From: Methylocystis echinoides
GTDB lineage: Bacteria > Pseudomonadota > Alphaproteobacteria > Rhizobiales > Beijerinckiaceae
Direction: 5' to 3'
Assembly: GCF_040687965.1 (NCBI RefSeq)
Contig: NZ_CP156084.1
Coordinates: 324,501 to 388,500 of the forward strand
Length of the DNA stretch: 64,000 nucleotides
Notes under the pieces: generated by a model
What the model was told of the DNA's origin: nothing
Seen by the model: the letters and a program-made list of their open reading frames with translations, nothing else
Databases searched by the model: none
Made by a program: the position numbers and the translations under genes
Shown: one piece after another, positions 61,892 through 64,000 of the stretch
Layout: every line of letters starts with the position of its first letter
Position numbering within the stretch: the stretch's first letter is position 1

Positions 61892-61955
61892 TCAGTTGAA
61901 TAAGGGCGATCGACGCCACAAGAAGACAGCGTAATGGCGGCGTGTGGGATAGGCC

Positions 61956-62354
61956 GTGTTCACATCTGACTGGGGTCGTATCGATCGTGAATGGCGCAGT
62001 TCGAAACGCGCCATTTTAGCCTACCACGTTGGAGGCTGGCGCAAGGGCGAGTCGCCGCTCGACGCTCTTGCGCGCGCCCTCGGCGTCGAAGCGGAAACCA
62101 CCGTGTTGGAAGCGACCGACCGGACCGTTGAGCGCGACGAACTCCATCAGCTGTCCGCCTGTCTGGACACGGGCTGGATCGATCGGCCGGGGCTCAACAT
62201 CGAAGAGAGCGTCGCTCTCGCCATTTCGCTGCTTAGCGAAAAACTCGCGGAAGTTCCCTCCGAAGTCCGAGCGTTTTTTGACGCGCCGCGCAAGCTCGAG
62301 CTGCTGCGGAGCCCTCGCGCCGAGAGGCTGGGCGATCCTCGCCGCTTCAATTAG
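61956..62354 (+). CDS. Hypothetical soluble protein, 132 residues
   Basis: A frame beginning at a GTG with GGATAGG close upstream. The protein is mostly helical and acidic (LDALARALGVEAETTVLEAT, then DRTVERDELHQLSACLDTGW) with no signal or membrane segment. The start is not firm. It converges with dapE, 14 bases apart. No family is recognised. The codon pattern looks like that of neighbouring genes, which supports it being real. Confidence 0.55.
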   Translation: MFTSDWGRIDREWRSSKRAILAYHVGGWRKGESPLDALARALGVEAETTVLEATDRTVERDELHQLSACLDTGWIDRPGLNIEESVALAISLLSEKLAEVPSEVRAFFDAPRKLELLRSPRAERLGDPRRFN

Positions 62355-62368
62355 CGGCAACGTCGCTC

Positions 62369-63535
62369 TCAAGAACGGGGGCGCAGGAAGTAGGCTTCCA
62401 ATATTCGGTGATAAACCGCGGCCAGCGCGTCGATGTTCGCGATGGAGGCGTTTTCGTCGACCGCGTGGATTGTCTCATTCGTGAGGCCGAACTCCACCAC
62501 CGGGCACGCGCGGGTGATGAAACGGGCGTCCGACGTGCCGCCGCTCGTGGACAGTTCCGGCGTCATTCCCGTCACTTCCTCCACAGCGCGCGCCACGAGT
62601 CCGGTGAACTCGCCCGGTTGGGTGATGAAGGACACGGCGTTGCTCGGCATGAATTCGACATCGACGCGCGCCTCCCCTGCCGCTTCCCTCACGACGTCGC
62701 GAATACGGTCACGCAAAGTCTCGAGCGTCCAGGCGTCGTTGAAGCGCACGTTGAACTGCGCGCGCGCCTCGCCGGGGATCACGTTCACGGCCGGGTTGCC
62801 GACGTCAATCGAGGAAACTTCGAGATTCGTCGGATCGAAATGGGTCGTCCCGAAGTCGAAGTCATGCGCTGACAGGGCCGCGACGATCCGTGCGATCGTC
62901 GGCACGGGATTGTCGGCGCGATGCGGATAGGCGACATGGCCCTGCTTGCCGGAGACGCGAATCCTTCCATTCATCGAACCGCGCCGGCCGATCTTGATCG
63001 TATCCCCGAGGCTCGAAACATTGGTCGGCTCGCCGACGATCGCGTGGTCGAACCTCTCGCCCCGCGCAAGCGCCCAGTCGAGCATCTTGACGGTTCCGTT
63101 GATCGAGGGACCTTCCTCATCGCCCGTGATGAGGAAGGAGAGCGTTCCTTTCGGCGGGCCGTGGCGTTCGATGAAGGCGAGCGTCGCCGCGAGAAAGGCG
63201 CCGATCGCGCCCTTCATGTCGCTTGCGCCGCGACCGATGATGGCGCCGTCGACGACCTCGGCCGCGAAAGGATCGCGGCTCCAGCGCGACACGTCGCCAG
63301 TGGGCACGACGTCGGTATGGCCGGCGAAGACGAGATGCGGCGCGCCGGACCCGATCTTGGCGAAGAGATTATCGACGTCCGGCGTTCCGGGCTCGGAGAA
63401 CGTCAGCCGATGAGTCTCGAAGCCAACGGTTTGCAAAACGCGCGCCACCACATCGAGCGCGCCCGCGTCTTTGGGCGTAATCGACGGGCAGCGGATGAGA
63501 TCGCGGGTGAGCGAAACGGCGCGAGAGACTGACAT
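62369..63535 (-). CDS. dapE: Succinyl-diaminopimelate desuccinylase
   Basis: A 388-residue zinc hydrolase that removes succinate from N-succinyl-diaminopimelate in lysine and peptidoglycan-precursor synthesis. Metal ligands are in LVFAGHTDVVPTGD (His and the catalytic Asp), GRGASDMKGAIGAF, and ITGDEEGPSINGT (the catalytic Glu pair); a late His in NETIHAVDENASI completes the site. The dimerisation domain starts near residue 180. Both dapA and dapE of this pathway are in the window but far apart. Confidence 0.96.
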   Translation of the reverse strand: MSVSRAVSLTRDLIRCPSITPKDAGALDVVARVLQTVGFETHRLTFSEPGTPDVDNLFAKIGSGAPHLVFAGHTDVVPTGDVSRWSRDPFAAEVVDGAIIGRGASDMKGAIGAFLAATLAFIERHGPPKGTLSFLITGDEEGPSINGTVKMLDWALARGERFDHAIVGEPTNVSSLGDTIKIGRRGSMNGRIRVSGKQGHVAYPHRADNPVPTIARIVAALSAHDFDFGTTHFDPTNLEVSSIDVGNPAVNVIPGEARAQFNVRFNDAWTLETLRDRIRDVVREAAGEARVDVEFMPSNAVSFITQPGEFTGLVARAVEEVTGMTPELSTSGGTSDARFITRACPVVEFGLTNETIHAVDENASIANIDALAAVYHRILEAYFLRPRS

Positions 63536-63553
63536 GCGCAGAAGACCCTCTGC

Positions 63554-64000
63554 TCAGGCGTTGGCGTGGTCTTTCAATCCCAATTCGTAAAAGCTCCAGG
63601 CGACCACCGCGACAAGCGCCGCGTCCACGCCCCAGACCCAAAAGCGCGGCATTACTTCGGCGACGCGCGGCTGCAGCCAATGCGTCGCGCCGGCGATGAG
63701 CGCGACGAGCGGCGCGAGCCCCGCGAAGGCGACAGGCGCGGCGCGGCCGAGGTCACGAAAGCGCTTGGCGGAGAGATTCACATAGCTCACCGCGAGGAGC
63801 AGGATCACGAAGGAATAGAAGATGACGAAGGCGTAAGCGACAGCCGTCATCGGCATGAAGAACGGGTCTCTCGCCAGATCGTGATCCGTGTAGGGCGCAA
63901 GCGCAAGCCAGATCACAAAGAAGGGCGCGAGGATCGCCGCGAGCGCGCCCGCGCCTTTGAGCCAGGTTGCGCGGTCGATGCGCCCCTGCTCGGTGCGGTA
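63554..64000 (-). CDS. DUF805-like inner-membrane protein, C-terminal part
   Basis: The frame runs off the right edge and 149 codons are visible. It begins in-frame at YRTEQGRIDRATWLKGAG and contains at least four hydrophobic helices. The segment NLSAKRFRDLGRAAP is the (A/V)-x-R-x-(H/R)-D-x-G-R motif of DUF805 proteins, which are small polytopic membrane proteins of unknown function. The stop is 18 bases after the dapE start, so dapE may be downstream in the same transcript. The start codon lies outside the window. Confidence 0.7.
   Translation of the reverse strand, partial: YRTEQGRIDRATWLKGAGALAAILAPFFVIWLALAPYTDHDLARDPFFMPMTAVAYAFVIFYSFVILLLAVSYVNLSAKRFRDLGRAAPVAFAGLAPLVALIAGATHWLQPRVAEVMPRFWVWGVDAALVAVVAWSFYELGLKDHANA

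Noticed and set aside
1-64000. CRISPR arrays, rRNA genes, insertion sequences, prophage genes and methane monooxygenase genes
   Set aside because: I looked for regularly spaced repeats, rRNA signature words, transposase or integrase motifs and pmo/mmo proteins and saw none.

Overview
The window is GC-rich DNA from an alphaproteobacterium, most likely a Hyphomicrobiales (Rhizobiales) member. The main evidence is the conserved order rpoZ-rel-pdxJ-lepB-rnc-era-recO on one strand, a fixNOQP/fixGHIS-type cbb3 oxidase cluster behind FNR/FixK-like boxes, an intracellular PHB depolymerase, and dispersed intergenic palindromes of the kind common in that order. Several copper-related genes (copC, an extended copD, a CcoA-type copper importer and a possible PmoD/AmoD-like protein) would suit a methanotroph such as Methylocystis or Methylosinus. 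No methane monooxygenase gene is present, so that assignment is an inference.

Layout. 1-7.0 kb: a YihY/BrkB gene cut by the left edge, a glutathione transferase, PhaZ, a small lipoprotein, a CRP-like sensor domain, a phosphoesterase, and a redoxin/MOSC/methyltransferase/EamA run. 7.0-9.4 kb: a YoeB/YefM toxin-antitoxin pair with its operator, then lepA. 9.4-17.2 kb is accessory in character: very small genes, a DUF4838 protein, a DUF900 lipoprotein hydrolase, copC-copD and small secreted peptides. 17.4-19.9 kb: tRNA-Arg(ACG), an alpha/beta hydrolase, cysE and an anchored periplasmic protein with a Cys/Met pattern. 20.1-30.2 kb: the housekeeping block parC, recO, DUF1737, era, rnc, lepB, pdxJ, rel and rpoZ. 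acpS, often found beside lepB, is absent here. 30.5-36.5 kb: a NYN-domain protein, smpB, dapA, a lytic transglycosylase and an MBL/beta-CASP protein.

36.5-45.9 kb: a complete cbb3 terminal oxidase locus on the minus strand. ccoNOQP (oxidase) is followed by ccoG, ccoH, ccoI and ccoS (assembly and copper supply), and by an MFS gene translationally coupled to ccoS. That MFS protein carries the MxxxM and HxxxM pair with the spacing known from the copper importer CcoA. Upstream of ccoN lie two FNR/FixK-type boxes and a -10 element in class II geometry.

46.1-60.0 kb: a small secreted protein diverges from a three-gene run of about 13 kb. The run encodes a 1710-residue secreted protein built of repeated beta-rich modules, a 1945-residue alpha-2-macroglobulin with an intact thioester motif, and penicillin-binding protein 1C. 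The first gene is the best candidate for an undescribed partner of the bacterial macroglobulin/PBP1C system. 60.0-64.0 kb: a Wza-type export lipoprotein, two small secreted repeat proteins that may be surface or matrix components, a hypothetical gene, dapE, and a DUF805-like membrane protein cut by the right edge.
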